Source: Morella rubra
Taxonomy: Eukaryota > Streptophyta > Magnoliopsida > Fagales > Myricaceae
Assembly (NCBI GenBank): GCA_003952965.2
Contig: CM025855.1
Span: 17,088,800-17,152,799 of the forward strand
Reading direction: 5' to 3'
Length of the DNA: 64,000 bases
In this document: positions 45,030 to 57,079 of the stretch, one piece after another
Numbering within the stretch: the first letter of the stretch is position 1
How the letters are laid out: each line of letters begins with the position of its first letter
Program-made: the position numbers and the translations under genes
The notes under the pieces: model-generated
Databases searched by the model: none
The model's input: only the letters and a program-made list of their open reading frames with translations
What the model was told of the DNA's origin: nothing

Positions 45030-48000
45030 ATTCAAAAACTAAAAGTAAGAGAAAGAAGAAAAAGTCTGAAATTGCAAAAATTCTCAGCTTCGATGTTCCT
45101 CTGAATATCTTCTTTTTTCTCTATGTTAATATCTTTTATCCTTTTAAACCTCTTTGTCCATCTTACGTTGAAATCCATTCAATCAAATATCAATTCTCTT
45201 TTCAAATTTTAAAACAAAATCTATTTTCAAAATTTTAAACAGAGTCTCTTTTCCAATCTTTAAACAGATTTGCTTTTCAAATTTTAAACCAATATTTTTT
45301 TTTTCAAATTTTTGAGCAAAATCTCTTTTCAAATTTCAAAACAAATTTGCTTTTCAAATTTGAAATTAGATTTGAAATCTGAAATGCTTGGCTGATTTTA
45401 TTACCCAACATTCAGCTGGATTTAGACCACCAAACCAACAGAATTTGGAGTTTGATCTTCCATGAAAGTTTTAAATCTAGTTCTTAGCTTTCCACTGCAT
45501 CTGCATTTTTCTGACTTGTAGAACACTTGATAGGGGCCAAAAACAAAAACAGGGTCTGGGTTGCATTAAAGTTCTGGACAGATTCAGACTTCTCCATTTT
45601 TTGTAGATTTTGAACTTCAAAATAGCATAACTTGGTTTTGGGCTCTTCATAAAAGTTTAAGGCTTGCATCTTAGTTTCCAACAAGTAAAACTACACCTGA
45701 ATCTGAGGTCTATAACTCTAGTTAGAATCCAAAAACCGAATAGTACTAGACTAACTCAACTAGGATTTGCTCTTTTGGCTTAGCTTGAATTCGGCTCTTC
45801 TCATCAGCTCAATTTCAACCTTATTGAATAATTACATACCTACAAACATCAATAATTCTTAAGATTAAATAAATATAAAAGACACTTAAAATTCTAGACA
45901 AACGAGCTAAGAAACATACAAAACACCTGAATAAAACAATTACTACTAAGAAAATGTGTGATGTAAATTCTCACAACCTCGGTTCATTTAAAAATGTGAT
46001 TTTGGCCTTCTTCAAACTCCAATTTTTACGACTAACTTCCCATAAGTATAATCAAAGTTTGGGAGTTTCCAAGAGAATAATTTGAAGCCACTAAATACAT
46101 ATTTTGATCTTCAAATAAGTTATGAAACAATATGCATGGTTTGAAAAAATGTGCAAGTGTGTATTTTAAACCCTTGTTAAAGTTGAAGCCTAGAGTTACA
46201 AAAATTACTCTAGTAACTCGAGTCTTCACTTTTGTGGCACTTCCATTGAATTAATTGTTGCTTGTTCTTTTAGTGCTCATATTTGATCTTCATGGCTTAT
46301 CATCTCAATTAGTTCTATTGTTATCATCTAAATATCAATTGTGACTAAAAGCCAACACATGTTCCTCCTCGCCGTATTTAAAGAAACCTTGAAATCCAAC
46401 ATGATCAACTTGATGTGAGAGTTGATATCCCCAAGTTTGAAGGATGGATGCAGTTCGATGACTTTCTTGATTGGTTACATACGGTGGAGTGGATCTTTGA
46501 GTATAAGAAGGTGCTAGAAGTACGAAAGGTGAAGCTTGTCGCATTGAAGTTGAAGAAATATGTTTCTCTATGGTGGGAGAATTTAAAGAAGCAACATGCT
46601 CGAGAAGGAAGAAGCCGTATTGTTTCATGGGAAAAGATGAGTATTGTTTTTAAGCAAAAAAAAAATTTGCTATATGATTAAGATAAGATATTTTTCTTAT
46701 ATTCCGTAACTTCAAGCAAAAAGATCTTTTGGTGCGAGAATATACAGTGGAGTTTGATCATCTCATGATGAAGTGTGAGGTGGCGGAACCGAATGAGCAA
46801 ACTATCGCTTGCTATCTCGGTGGGAAAGTAACAAAAGTAGGCTCATGGAAGTAGACTACGATTTAGAACTATGGATAGTCATTCCAACTGAGGGAGCTCT
46901 TTAGTCCCTAAGGTTTCAGCACCAAAATTTTTAGTAGAAAAAACATCCCCTTAACTACTGAAGAACAATGGAGGACCGATTTCAAGTCGCCAAAATCCTA
47001 ATGTTCATAAGTGTTTCAAATGCTAAGGATTTGGTCATATTACTTCTGATTGTTCAAACCGCAAAGTGGTGACTCTTATTTAAGAAGAGTGGGTGGATGA
47101 AAGGCGATGAAGAAGAACCAACGGACAAAGATATGGAGGACAAGTAAGATAAAGATGTCACTTATGCTGACATTGGAGAATCGCCTATTGTTCGAAGAAG
47201 TTTGAGTTTAGTCCATGAAGATTGTGATGAATGGCTCTGGACAAACATCTTTCAAACAAGACGCACTTCCCATGACAAAGTTTGTGATGTTATCATTGAT
47301 GGTTGAAGTTGTGAGAATGTGGTGGCTGAAGAAATGGTGAAGAAGTTATAACTTGAGATGGAACCTAATCCCCAACCTTACAAGCTTATGTGGTTTCAAA
47401 AAGGAAAGGAGGTGAAGTAAATAAACACATTCTTGTTCAATTTTTTATTGGCAATAATTACAAAGATGAAGTGTTATGTAATGTTGTGCCCATGAATGCT
47501 TGTCATTTACTTCTTAGTAGACCATGACAATATGATGAAAAAGGTATTCATGATGATTTCAAGAATAATTATGATTTTGTCAATGATGGAGTAAGGATCA
47601 TTTTGGGTCCTTTACGTTTGCAAAGCCCTCCAAAACCTTATAAAGGAGAGGGAAATAATTTACTCTCTATTTGTGATATTGAGGAGTTGGTGTGTTGTAA
47701 CGAAGTTTGTGTTCTTGTGGTGAATGAAGAAAATGAAGAATTGAATGAATCACCTCTTATTATGCAAACTCTTCTTGATGAATTCATTGATGTCATTCCC
47801 AAAGAAATTCCATATGGACTCCCTCCTGTGAAAGACATTCAACATTGCATTGATCTTGTACCAGGTTCCATCATTCCAAACAAGACAGCCTATAGGATGA
47901 GTACTAAGGAGAATAAAGTGTTAGCCCAAGGTTGTTCCCTGAACAATTATTTTTTATTTTGATGATAACAAACTCTATATACTTATTTTGAAGGATTTTC

Positions 48001-48211
48001 GAACTCTATATTGTCAATCCACATTTACTAAAATCAATTCCTAAAGGATTAAATTCTCTCTCTCTAAAAGGTTCTAAATATTCTATAACACCGTTGCATA
48101 AGTTAAAATATTTATATTATTCATCATAGATGTTTAAAGATGTTTTGGAGTGGAAATGACAATTTCAAGTTGCTGAAAAATCTCTCCATCATTGATGGTG
48201 TTGACACATAT

Positions 48212-51200
48212 TGTGATACCCCTTTCCTAAATTTCCTGATTTCCCTAATTTCTTTAATTTCCTTATTTAGCCAATTAATGATTATGATCGTGATCGTCTC
48301 TATTTTATCGGTTTCTATGCATTTAAAATTCTTCCATTCTCTTGTTAATATCTTAGTATTCCTATTGCTTGATTTAAACATGTGATATTTTACCTAAGTA
48401 TACTTCATTAGCTCATATTTAACATTTTCTAAGTATTAGATTTGATTTCTTGACACATGATTTATTTCGGTTCTAATTGCCCTAAGGAATTTCGGTATGT
48501 TTAATCTCTTCCCTTTTCATTCTCTTGTTTACATCTAAATTTTTTTACCTAGTGTCAATCTTGATTATTCTATCACTAATCTCGGTTAATTACTTGACTA
48601 ATTACCTATTTCTTTTCTCTAACATATACATTGATTAACTTTACAATTTAGCTAATCATTTTGCTAACCTAAGTCTACTTTGATGTCATGTGGGTCCCAC
48701 TCTCTCTCTCCTCCCTAGGTCACACGGCACACACACAAGGAGATCTTTGTTTTGTCTTGTCTCCTTTGTCCTTTTCCCTTGTCCCATGTTCTTGGCTTGT
48801 GATGCATGAATAGTAAGATTCAAAAATGGACCAACCGGCCATGCTTGCTTGTAATCACATTTGATTTGATTTTGAAGTGATTTTAGCTTGTGTAAGTATC
48901 CTTAATCATCACCTAGGGAAGAGGGAGTGTGCCATTTGGCTCCTCCAGCCCTTGTGCCGCCCAAGCCACCCAATCAAGGGGCTTGCTTGTGGCAGCCACC
49001 CCTTGACCAAATGATGGCAAGGTTGGCTATAAAAGCCAACCCTTGCCATGCATTTCTCACACCAACAGCCGGCCATTTGAGTTGAGAGAGTGAGGAGTGA
49101 GTGCTGAGAGCATTCGGCCAAGAGGGAGAGAAAGAAAGAAGAAGAAGGAGAGAAGAGGAGAAGAAGAAGAGAAGGAAGGTGGAAAAACTTCCATGCCAAG
49201 GTAAGTTGGCAAAGGGTTTCGGCCAAGGCCTTGAACACCCCCTTGCACCACCTCTTTCCTACTTCCTCATCATCATTTCCACTTCTTCTTAGCCCCTAGT
49301 TCAGTGTCATTAACCAATAGATCTTGTGTTAATAGGAGAACATCAAGAGCTACCCGAGATCACCAAGGTAAGGGTTTAGGTTCTTGTGTTTTGTTGAGGA
49401 TGGATAACATGTTCTCTTGTATTGATTGATCATATATATTTGTGTGCATAGAACTGTGATTCAATGATGAACATGTTAGGGTTATGTTGGATTCAAAGTT
49501 TTGCAAAAAGAAAGGTTCAAAGGTGCTATGAAGTATATACTAGTCTAGACATCTTGCATGTTAAGGCTTAATGAATATTTCTTATAACATGTGTATGAGA
49601 TTGCTTGCTGAGTTGGTTTGATTTTCAAAAGAGCTCTGGACATGCTTTATGATGCTATGGCAGTGGTGATAAGCCTAAACTTGAAGCCTTATAGACCACG
49701 GGTTGGTCAAGAAAAATGGCTTATGGTGTTGCATGTTGCATGTTGCACTACATGATTTTATGATTCAATGTCATGCATATGTGATATGAAATGTGGAGCA
49801 ATAATGAGAATGATGATGGCCAAGAAGCTTTAAAGTATCCCTGATCAAGAGAAGGCCAAATGGGGCCAAAGAAAGGAGCCATGGGCTCAAGAAAGAGGTT
49901 ATGAAGTTGAAAGCATGAAAAAGATGCATTATGCATGTTCCTTGATGATATTGCAAATGATCTTTGTTTGCCTTTAAGTTTCTTGAAGAATCCATATGTC
50001 ATGTGCTCTATGATTTCCTTTATGTTGATGGATTGAAATTATTCTTAGCCTAAAGTTTCAAAAAGCATAGATTAATCAAAAGCATGAACACCTATCTAGG
50101 GCATTTAGGCAATCATAGGTGCTGCCCAAATCGACCCTAAGCTACAGGTTTTATTTTTGCATGAAACTTTCCAGATAGTATCCTTATCTAATATTAGGAT
50201 CCTGTAAAAATTTCAGCCCAAAATGATGAAGGAAAAGGTCGAAAATGCCCCTGGAGGTCTCTGAGGGCAGATTCGACATTTTGCCTAATTCGTTAGGGAA
50301 AAAGGGTCCAAAATGAGAAAATGATTACATGGTTGGATAGAGCACGAAAAATTGATGGGGGAGCCCAAATTTAGTTCAAACCAAGTTGAAATAAGGGCCC
50401 AAATCACAAGGCCCGTTTAGGAGCCTAAATGGACTTTAGGCCCAATAACCCTAAAATAGCACAAGCCAATAACACTTTGGGAATAGGCCCAGCAGGGTCT
50501 AAGGAGGCCCAATAGGCCTTCAATGGGGTTTAATGTCTTAGATCTTACTAGTTATTATCATGGTTGTTTCAATTGTCAATGATTATTCTTTAAACCTGTT
50601 ATGCTTCTTTCAAGTTCATTGCAAATTGTGTGCATTGTTGGGTGAATGATACATGTATACTTTAATGCTTGGACATGAGATTGCATTCATAAGAGGAAAA
50701 ACAAATGTGAGGAACCCCTAAGCCTGCGAGGTGATTCCCCGAATGGTAGTGACGGTACCGGGCACTTAGGAGACGTGCAACCCCCCACAGCAGGGAGTGG
50801 GTGGGCTCCTTTATGAACGCTAAGGCGTAATGTTAAGGGTCCTGGTGCTGGAGGCACGGGACAGTCCCATAGAAGGGAGGGGACGCACAACCCGACTCTG
50901 GGGGTGAACAGAGCAGACATCGGGAACTCCTCAGGAACCTATGATGGTGTGATGCATTGCATATTTTAATTCATCCAAGTTCATACTTATTATGCTTGAA
51001 GTTAGTTTCACACCATGTTTAAGTGAATTATATGCACTGTATTTGTTTGATCATGTTTCCCCACCCCCACCTTACTGAGTCAATAGGACTCACCCTTTTT
51101 CTCTTATGTTGTTTTTGCAATGTTTGGCGAATGTGGGTATTGAAGAATGAAGCTATTCGAGGACGAGTTAACCTACGATTTTACCCTTATATCCTGGTAC

Positions 51201-51932
51201 TCAAGATCCGAAACGTGGGTTTCGGATTCCTTGGAGTATCAGTGGAGCATGAGGCCCACTGGTTCTTTAGGGAGCCCTCACCCCATCCCCTGTACCCCCA
51301 CTATCCCCGTTACCCCGATTTGAGGACTTTGGTTTACCAGATGTACCGCCCGAGTGGCTAAGGTTCGATTACGTTCCCCCGGCCCCGCCAACGGGAAATA
51401 GTAGTACCACTCCGGGGTCCGAGATTATTGATCTTACATCGGACTCAGACGAGGAGGATTAGTACCCCTCTTAGGCCTGTTAGAGTGTTTCGGGTATCTG
51501 TTTCCTTGTAATCAGTTTTCAAATTGTACGAAGCTCCGAATTTTTGTAATGTAGCCTTTTATGTAGTCCCGGGAGGACGACCTGAACTTTCCTTGTATCA
51601 AGATGTCCTTGTTATTTCAGGTTTTCAATCTCCTTCGTGTCTCTTTCCTCATCCTTTATTTCAAAGTTCTTATTTTTACTCAAAGGCCTAATCTAACACT
51701 TTCAATCTTTTCGGATTGTATTAACTTATTGCCTTTTTCTAAAAACATAGAGTTTTTACCCTAAATCTTTTCCAATTTCCCACTACGATTCTATTTTTAA
51801 ATATGCCTTCCGCTAAGTTTCATGGTAAATCAACTAAGACTTTCTAGCGACCTTCGTGCCATAATCCCCGGCTGTGTGCATACCATTACTATAGGTGAGC
51901 CTAGGGGGTAAGTATGAGCACGGGACGTGACA
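48212..51932 (+). mobile_element. solo LTR, 3.7 kb Tekay-like family, copy 2
   Basis: TGTGATACCCC to GGGACGTGACA, flanked by CATAT at 48207-48211 and 51933-51937. Nearly identical to the copy at 1813-5577, with scattered substitutions and small indels, such as a TGTTGCA repeat near 49735. All internal landmarks are shared: TATA box, splice-like sites, GC block, hairpin (51073-51089) and the acidic tail. Two close copies in one window suggest fairly recent activity followed by loss of the internal parts. Confidence 0.93.
51424..51462 (+). other. SUMO-interaction-like tail of the LTR reading frame, copy 2
   Basis: Reads IIDLTSDSDEED then TAG, matching the tail in copy 1 except Leu to Ser. The frame is open back to about 51340, but an indel in the proline-rich part shifts the upstream frame, so the whole protein is not intact here. 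Confidence 0.4.
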
Positions 51933-51939
51933 CATATAA

Positions 51940-52160
51940 AGATGGTATTGACACATGCCATTGACACTTGAGAGCTACTATGATATTGTCGACACATAGA
52001 TAGATAGTGTCGACACATGGGACTGGTATCCCACAACAGTTTTGATGGTGTCGACACATAGAAAGATACTGCCGACACATGTCACAGACACCCGAGAGCA
52101 GAATTTCAGACAAGGATGATGGCGACACATGCTGACTATGTGTTGATACATGTTACGTTT
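51940..52160 (+). repeat. TGTCGACACAT degenerate tandem repeats
   Basis: At least five copies of GTGTCGACACATRG or close variants (for example near 51987, 52006, 52048, 52068, 52120), part of LTR I; one more half-unit (GTTGACACATA) precedes the solo LTR at 48200-48210. The core TGTCGACA is palindromic. Confidence 0.75.
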
Positions 52161-52211
52161 TTGCAGATTCTACTGAAACGACGCCACGTTATTGTCTTGG
52201 GGACCACATAA

Positions 52212-53082
52212 TGAAAGTTACGACTACGAAAAATTAACTTACCAATTCTCTTTGTTGATCCCAAGAATTTTTCGATAATCTTCAGTTCTTGTCGATCTCA
52301 CAATCCCGAGAATTCCACAATAGTAGCCCAAACGTTCTGCCCCTTCCTCTCCGCGCTCCAACTATCTTAGGGTTTTCTGAGTCCTGATGGCTAACTCTTA
52401 AACTAACGATTAGTCAATTAGGTTAGACTATCTAATAGCTATCCTTATATATGAAAACCCTAACTGTGATAGTGCGTGGGATCGTTAGGGATCTCAAATC
52501 TCGGCTGTAGGATCACATGGAAAAACTCTTTTGCATTAACTCCCTTATATTCTTTAATTTCGAATTTTAGGCTTCTACTAATTGTAATCATGTCCATCAA
52601 CATATTACAATTCACCCCCGAGAATTTGAGATTGATTTATGAAATCCCTTTTGCTAACAATTATTTGTATATTTATCGTTCCACCTCACTATATACTATA
52701 TGAGCTAATAGGACCGGAATATTATCATTGATAAAGTCTCTAGCTCATATAATTCTTAATTTTATAATCAGTAACTCGTTAGACTCTCGAAATGTTTCTA
52801 GAATAATTTCACAAATAAATATATATATCATATATTAATTTCGAAAAAAAAAATATTTTCAAAAAATTCCCTTTGGCCAGAGATTTTTTTCTCGAGTCCA
52901 ACCCTATGCAGATGTACTTGAATATACTATAGCACAAAAATACTTGGTGGATTCTTATTTTGCATTTATACAAACTCATTCATCACGCACAGGACCCGAT
53001 GTCATCTAGAATATTTTACCTAGAAAGGTCCTTACCAAATGACTCAGTTAGAGTACAAAACTATCCCTGCTTTCCTAAACTG
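52212..53082 (-). mobile_element. truncated LTR J (1.3 kb copia-type family)
   Basis: Plus-strand text TGAAAGTTACGACTACG...AATTAACTTACC is the inverse of the LTR A 3' end. Similarity continues through the block with GGGATCTCAAATCTCGG (inverse) to about 53060. It is cut off by a minus-strand 2.4 kb-family LTR, and the remainder does not reappear on the other side. Confidence 0.7.
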
Positions 53083-53294
53083 CCATCAATAGCCCGGAAA
53101 GACCTCAAGCGTTGTCTTATAGTAATGGACGCTGCTATTAAACTGAGGTTACGGCCAGTGTCGTTAAAGTAATAGGATTCTAAGAAATAAACATCATCAA
53201 GACTCTTTATTCCAATCTGTCTCACAAAAGAGTACCAGTACATCTACAAAACATGGGTAACTACTAAATTCAGTACAATCTACATAGGTCTTTA

Positions 53295-54570
53295 TCTTAT
53301 TCTCCTCTACTATTTCTTGTCATGATCGCTAGAAAATATAATCAGGATGCTCTCAAATGATGTCTAGGTTCTCAATGACCCAGACCAAACTACCAACTTA
53401 GAGTCAAAGTCTAAGTAAATTCTCCCAGGTCATTTAAACATCTGCTAAAAAATTTAACAAACAACGGTGAGTCCAAATTCAGAAAAGCAATGGTTAGACA
53501 ACAGCAGATAGAAGAAAAGATATTGAAGACTTCATAGTGCGACTCAGTTTTCTCAAAAATGATCAGATCACCATACGGAACAGTTGGCCAGAGTGACGGG
53601 TTACAAGTTTCTGTATCTTGCAATACTCCCAAAGCACAATACGGAACTCCTAGAGTGAGTTATCGAGCAATGTAAACATCATAAGACTGTTTTATAGAAA
53701 GTATGCATGTCTCATCTCAACACCCATACATATCATTCATGATATGCATAAACAAAAGACCACCATATCTACTATTTGTATCACAAAATGTACATTAATT
53801 TTGCTTAATCACATATGAATAACTACTAAAATTCAGTATCATAACGTTGAATAACGAATCGACTCACTTTGAAAATACTATTCTTCTTACGCTACCTCGT
53901 TATAGGATCGGACTGCTCTACAATCGGATGTACTCTACAATCTTATTCTCCTCTACTATTTCTTGTCATGATCGCTAGAAAATATAATCACTCTCAAATG
54001 ATGTCTAGGTTCTCAGTGACCCAGACCAAACTACCAGCTTAGAGTCAAAGTCTAAGTAAATTCTCCCAGGTACATTCTAAACATCTGCTAAAAGAATTTA
54101 ACAAACAACGGTGAGTCCAAATGACTCAGAAAAGCAATTGGTTAGACAAACAGCAGATAGAAGAACAAGATATTGAAGAAAATACGTTCATCAATGAAAT
54201 CTCAAAATAGAAAAAGAAAGTAAATGAAACGACTCAGTTTTCTCAAAAATGATCATTTCCTTTCCAAATTTTCAATTTCGATCACCACTACTCTCACTCC
54301 CAGAATGAATCAGTTGGCCAGAGTGACGGGTTACAAGTAACTTCTGTATCTTTGCAGCAGTACTCCCAAAGCACAATACGGCCTCAAACTCCTAGAGTGA
54401 GTTATCCTAACAAATGATCTTTCCGCGTATGACGAAGAGGCAAGAATGTCACAACAAGTGAACACATCCTCTTGTGCACAGTACTATCACGTCTTCACAG
54501 TTTTTGTTAAGTATGCATGTCTCATCTCAACACCCATACATATCATTCATGATATGCAACACCTTAACCA
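53295..54570. repeat. direct duplication inside the minus-strand LTR
   Basis: TCTTATTCTCCTCTACTATT starts at 53295 and again at 53941. The two units stay alignable to about 53750 and 54560, with deletions in the first. They hold the same hairpin and tail region. The first unit is more degraded. Confidence 0.8.
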
Positions 54571-55464
54571 TACTTGAACATCACAATATTCCTTTCCAAC
54601 GTACAAGTTCAGTGTGCATGTCTCATATCAACGCCCATACATCTCATTTATGGTATGCAACACCTTAACTCATTTCCATCATCACAACATTATAAATAGT
54701 TCTCAAAGGAAAATGTTGTGAAGGCAAAAGCAACACTTTAATTTCTCGGTTAAAAAACCAGCTTAATCACCACATAGAAAATACTAATTTTGACATGAAA
54801 AGTATTGAAATCAAAAGGAAAGCAATATGTTCAAGCTTTGAAAAACAACTTTTGGAAGAAATTGTGAAAAGAAACGTATCAAAGTTGAAAAACAACTTGA
54901 AAACGAATCGAACTTTGAAAATGATACTTTTTCGAAAAGACGAGCTTGTTCTTCGTCAAGAACACGAAGAACATCAATAACAATAGGAAGAATAGAAAAA
55001 ACACAAATAACATCAAGAGATGCTTTGAATAACAAAGACAAGAGATTCACAACAATCATCTTGAAAACTTGAATCAAAATCAAAGATAACCAACTAAACT
55101 TTACCTCTAAGCGAGTTTGATCTTCACTAAGCGATTTCCACCTTTTTGCTTTACTTCACTTCTCTACTAATCTCAAGCTTAACCCACAATTTGCTAATGA
55201 GATGGTGTAAGTTTAAATGGCCGGCCACCCTTTATTTATAGGCAAGCTGGTTCGTCACATCGCGACATGTGTCTAGGCTAGTTCAGTGACTCAAAAGGCT
55301 ACATTCACCTCACGTCGACACTAGCAACCTACAGTAGCTGCAAGGCATGGTAGCTATGGCAAGTCACTACTGAAACTCCTATGGTTTGACACATCGTGCT
55401 TCTCTAGGTTTAGCCTTTTTGGTCGTGCTTTCTAGCCTTGATTGGTCATGCTTCCTATGTGTCA

Positions 55465-55655
55465 TCTCTATCCACAATTTTATCTCTATCCACAAGTCAC
55501 CTCTATCCACTATTCATCTCTATCCATAATTCATCTCTATCTAGAATTCATCTCTATCCGCAATTCATCTCTATTCATAATTCATCTCTATCCACAATTC
55601 ATCTATATCCGTAATTCATCTCTATCCACAATTCATCTCTATCCATAATTCCATA
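55465..55655. repeat. 17-base minisatellite
   Basis: About eleven contiguous units of consensus TCATCTCTATCCACAAT, with changes mainly at the CAC/CGC/CAT positions. There is no spacer between units, so it is an ordinary tandem repeat, not a CRISPR array. The other two LTR copies lack it. Confidence 0.9.
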
Positions 55656-56139
55656 AATTGACTTACTTGCTTCGAAAAATAAAAAGTCTCCAAAATTGAA
55701 CCATAAGCTCGTGGATGAACTCCCAACATATTAGAAGAATAAAAATCACGTGGTTCGGTTTTCGAGACAAAAACGTCCTGCTTGCCAAATAAACACATGT
55801 GTCTCAAACAAATAAATAAAACCAGAAATCCAATGTATGTCCTAAAGAGATAAAAAAAAATAATAAAAATATATCAACATCGAACAACATCACGGAAAGT
55901 CGCTACGTCATCAGGAATATCTCGAGAATCTCTGTGGATCTCCTCCATCTTGAAATCATCAAGTCTTCTTGATTTCTTCCAACTACTAGTTGTCGTCCGT
56001 CATATGAGCCACGATCGATTTGTTGCACAGCATCGTAACAGTGCACTCCCCTTCGATGGCAATCCAGAGCTCCTTCATCTCCTCCTCCAATAACTTCATC
56101 TGCCCCTCAAGAGGCTATAGAGTGGCCTCACAGTCGCGC

Positions 56140-57020
56140 TGACACAGCTGTCGAGGTCTGCAAATAGCTTGGCCACCCAAGGAGGTGGTTATGACGCCGA
56201 TGTTGAAGGCCGTGCTGCCTCCACTATGGCCATTACTTTTCTACGAGCGAACCGTCGAGTCAAAGCCCTCTCCTACCTCCTGTTCCTAGACAAAGTGAAC
56301 TTGTTCAGCGAGCTCATAACCCCCTTAATTCCCCAAGCCTCATCCATAATCAAATTGAACATATACAACGAAAATCTATCCGCGTATGCTGACCTAGTAA
56401 GAGCATGCACTGAGCTCTAGTGAACAGGCACTCGGAAGAATGAGTTCTGCCATCGACATTCGTCGTCCAGATAAGGTGCAAAATCCAACAAAATACACTG
56501 AACTCACTCTACTTGATTATGCTACCAACCACTGCAGAGGTCTTCCCCGTCATCAGTGTCCACAGGTCCTGCTCAGATGTCCTCTCTCATCCGTTAAGGG
56601 TACCGCCGGAAAGATAAGGGGTCTCGGGCCGAGGGCAGTATAAGAAATCAGCAATGACATCTGCCGAGAAAATGAAATGCACTCCTCGCACCTCCATCTG
56701 CTCCTCAGGTGCTCTGTCTGCTGAGACAAGCTCACAAAAGAAATCGTGCACGATGGTGTCGACCCAAAAACCCTCTGTCCACGAGAGCTGGTGCAGGAAT
56801 CTCTGGTACTCGAACAGCGGGTAGAAGGTGTGCTCCTCGTACAATAAATCATCAAAATTAGAGAGCGTCACAGGACGCTCTTTGGCCACCGGCCGCCCCC
56901 TCAAGTACTCCATCTGCCTCTCAAGGGACATCATCAAATTAGTGGGCTCTTGCTCGTGGGATGAGGATCAAGCCCCGGACTTCGTTATGTGTGCACACTT
57001 AGCTCTTGACATTTTACAAT
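56140..57020 (-). pseudogene. CACTA-associated protein of unknown function
   Basis: Minus strand. It starts at ATGTCAAGAGCTAAGTG near 57010, after GCAGCATTGTAAA, the same context as at 22285. Readable pieces are VTLSNFDDLLYEEHTF, FEYQRFLHQLSW, VHDFFCELVS and VHFIFSADVIADF (56940-56600). Further down, ADRFSLYMFNLIMDEAWG (about 56390-56330) is readable in another frame. It resembles the uncharacterised plant-transposon protein domain that occurs in such elements. A stop after TKSGA, frame changes and missing pieces make it non-functional. A DNA-binding or transposition-accessory role is possible, but not shown. Confidence 0.6.
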
Positions 57021-57079
57021 GCTGCAACAATTGTATATAAATATGTGTTAATAAATAACCACAACAACGTAATTAAAAT

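Larger units (their letters stand above)
43093..45975 (-). mobile_element. solo-LTR-like insertion F (family G), interrupted
   Basis: On the minus strand it starts TGTGAGAATTTACATC, like insertion G at 24398, and shares long stretches with it (for example TATGAAGAGCCC followed by AAGTTCAAAATC). Likely flanks are AACTC (43088-43092) and ACCTC (45976-45980), 4 of 5. The left end could instead be at 43054 after an exact ACCTC, but the match to G favours 43093. The Mutator-like element at 43797-45029 lies inside it, leaving about 1.64 kb. Confidence 0.65.
42211..46357 (+). mobile_element. solo LTR H, itself interrupted
   Basis: Begins TGTAATTTCTAGAATT and ends TGACTAAAAGCCAACA, flanked by CATGT at 42206-42210 and 46358-46362. 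Removing it restores the gypsy gag across the site. Inside it is LTR F, so its own length is about 1.26 kb. The phrase GGCAACCCAAGAGGGGTG near its start is seen in some plant copia LTRs (inference). No coding. Confidence 0.85.
41978..47918 (+). pseudogene. Ty3/gypsy gag-protease-RT remnant, interrupted
   Basis: Gag begins MASCCCHGPNV at 41978 and is interrupted at 42211 by solo LTR H. It resumes at 46363. The gag core VDIPKFEGWMQFDDFLDWL is near 46420. A zinc knuckle with exact C-x2-C-x4-H-x4-C spacing lies at 47012-47053, with a stop inside. A protease remnant (VCDVIIDG) is near 47280, and the RT entrance (LLDEFIDVIPKEIP, then TAYRMS) at 47770-47900. At 47919 another LTR cuts the element off. 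Many stops. Sequence style differs from the Tekay element at the left of the window, so this is a separate gypsy lineage. Confidence 0.82.
47919..52211 (+). mobile_element. copia-type LTR (family I), interrupted
   Basis: Starts TGTTAGCCCAAGG and TTTTGATGATAACAAAC, inside the gypsy RT. Solo LTR copy 2 of the 3.7 kb family interrupts it at 48212. After that insertion it continues with GTGTCGACACATGG-type repeats to about 52211, where LTR J begins. The right end is therefore lost or hidden and no target duplication could be tested. Net length seen is about 0.57 kb. Confidence 0.6.
53083..55785 (-). mobile_element. rearranged copy of the 2.4 kb Tekay-like LTR (minus strand)
   Basis: Begins with AATAGCCCGG (inverse of the LTR 3' end) and runs to the GACGTTTTTGTCTCG region near 55775, so about the first 0.35 kb of the LTR is missing. 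It includes the reversed TATA box at 55233-55240 and two copies of the hairpin region (about 53467 and 54111), because a segment of about 0.45-0.6 kb is duplicated. A 17-base minisatellite replaces part of the LTR near 55465-55655. The acidic tail is partly readable on the minus strand (LIIFSSDHDKK). Confidence 0.78.

Noticed and set aside
49748..50002. Minus-strand frames shared by both 3.7 kb LTR copies (also about 3359-3565)
   Set aside because: Conservation follows from the recent common origin of the two LTRs; the frames have no start context or family resemblance.
55442..55655. Possible CRISPR-like or coding repeat
   Set aside because: Contiguous 17-base units without spacers in a plant LTR; the repetitive frame there is a by-product of the minisatellite.
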